Assembly: GCA_903921965.1 (NCBI GenBank)
Contig: CAIXSE010000615.1
Span: forward strand, 1-5,533
DNA length: 5,533 nt
Direction of reading: 5' to 3'
Origin: an uncultured Thermoleophilia bacterium
GTDB lineage: Bacteria; Actinomycetota; Thermoleophilia; UBA2241
The notes under the pieces are model-generated. The model did not search any database. It saw only the letters and a program-made list of their open reading frames with translations, and was not told the origin of the DNA. Numbering within the stretch: the first letter of the stretch is position 1; every line of letters starts with the position of its first letter. The translations under genes and the position numbers were made by a program. Shown piece after piece: positions 4,902 to 5,533 of the stretch.

Positions 4902-5533
4902 ATGCCGATCGCGCACGTGTGGTGCTTCGGCGACAGCACCTCCGACAACGGCGTGGGGCACCGCCTCACGCAGGAGCTCGTGACCCGGCCGGATGCGCCG
5001 CCCGAGGCCGTCGTGCTCGCCGGCGCCCCGGCGTACCCCGACGGCCGCTTCACCAACGGCCCCACGGCCGTGGAGGTGATGGCCGAGCAACTGGGCGCCG
5101 CCCTGGACGACTTCGCCGTGGGCGGCGCCCTGAGCGGGTACGGCAACTACTACGCCTGGGTCGACCGCTTCGCGCCCACCGGCCTGCTCGCGCAGGTCGA
5201 CGCGTTCGTCGCGGCGCGGGCCGCGGAAGGAGCCGGCGGGCCGGCGGCGCCGGTGGTGGCCGCCTGCGACCTCTTCGTCGTGCAGCTCGCCGGCAACGAC
5301 TACTACGCCTGGGCTGACCTCGGCCCCGCAGCGCCGCTGAGCGCCGAGGACGTGGCCCGCGAGATGGCGGCCAACGAGTGCGAGGCCGTGCGCCGGCTGG
5401 CCGCGGCCGGCGCCCGGCGCCTGCTCGTGATCGGCCCCAAGCTGGCGCCGGTGTGCCCGTGGGACGTCGCCGCCGGCCGCAGCGGCGTCGCCGGCGGCTT
5501 CACGTACGCGCTCAACGAGCTGCTCCCCGCCGA
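4902..5533 (+). CDS. GDSL/SGNH-family lipase/esterase, 3' end outside the window
   Basis: The first 210 residues of a probable serine ester hydrolase of the lecithinase/hemolysin-like GDSL group. Block I is FGDSTSDNG at 9-17 with predicted nucleophile Ser12. YPDGRFTNGP (45-54) is typical of this subgroup. Block II is FAVGGA at 71-76, supplying an oxyanion-hole Gly, and block III is AGNDYY at 130-135 with Asn132. NECEAVRRLAAAGARRLLVIG (from 158) matches the conserved helix-strand after block III. The DxxH block with the catalytic His should lie beyond the window. Relatives usually have about 280-350 residues. The ATG directly follows the TAG of the propeller gene in the same frame, with AGGGTGA upstream, so the two are an operon and probably translationally coupled. 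There is no signal peptide: block I begins at residue 9. This is odd for a family that is mostly secreted; it may act inside the cell, or reach the surface by readthrough fusion. The substrate is unknown. Confidence 0.9.
   Translation, partial: MPIAHVWCFGDSTSDNGVGHRLTQELVTRPDAPPEAVVLAGAPAYPDGRFTNGPTAVEVMAEQLGAALDDFAVGGALSGYGNYYAWVDRFAPTGLLAQVDAFVAARAAEGAGGPAAPVVAACDLFVVQLAGNDYYAWADLGPAAPLSAEDVAREMAANECEAVRRLAAAGARRLLVIGPKLAPVCPWDVAAGRSGVAGGFTYALNELLPA

Noticed and set aside
3060..5090. Long minus-strand open frame (676 codons) opposite the propeller and esterase genes
   Set aside because: It is Arg/Gly/Ala-rich low-complexity sequence produced by the complement of GC-rich codons. It spans two real genes on the other strand.
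3866..5317. Plus-strand open frame shifted against the propeller gene and running into the esterase
   Set aside because: Its product is Arg-rich and repetitive, an out-of-frame reading of the blades, while the other frame gives recognisable domains.

Overview
This is a very GC-rich window (about 70% by eye) with GTG/ATG starts, G/C-dominated third codon positions and TAG stops. It probably comes from a deep-branching actinobacterium-like lineage (Thermoleophilia/Gaiellales or OPB41-like). Chloroflexota and similar GC-rich bacteria cannot be excluded. The taxonomic guess rests on composition and on the fused nucleotidyltransferase/phosphomannomutase-like gene, a type known from Actinomycetota, Cyanobacteria and Chloroflexota.

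Layout. At the left edge, on the minus strand, there is a possible first 23 codons of a gene that leaves the window. It is preceded by a TACAAT box placed as for a leaderless transcript. Next comes a GC-rich hairpin touching the stop codon of a large minus-strand gene (297-2816). That gene encodes a sugar-1-phosphate nucleotidyltransferase (mannose-1-phosphate guanylyltransferase type), with a left-handed beta-helix middle and a C-terminal phosphomannomutase fold. All four active-site loops of the phosphomannomutase part look degenerate, so it is probably a pseudoenzyme or regulatory domain. A divergent intergenic region of about 230 bp follows. It holds a candidate promoter for the minus-strand gene, a nested palindrome, a weak sigma-28/WhiG-like promoter match and a run of small hairpins that ends just before a strong ribosome binding site.

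On the plus strand, 3051-4901 encodes an exported or membrane-anchored protein. It has an N-terminal hydrophobic segment, a small YHWN/TYGPW/DSD domain, a Ser/Pro/Thr-rich linker, a seven-repeat YCF48/BNR-like beta-propeller with a 41-residue period, and a C-terminal IPT/TIG-like beta-sandwich. Immediately after its TAG stop, with no gap and in the same reading frame, begins a GDSL/SGNH-family esterase (4902 to the window end, partial). The two are almost certainly translated from one mRNA.

How the genes fit together. The minus-strand gene would supply activated sugar (GDP-mannose or a related NDP-sugar) for surface glycans. The plus-strand pair makes a cell-surface or secreted protein and a hydrolase. 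A shared cell-envelope theme is an inference. The most unusual points are the TAG-ATG in-frame junction between a signal-bearing propeller protein and a signal-less esterase, the degenerate phosphomannomutase domain, the uncharacterised YHWN domain and the structured leader.
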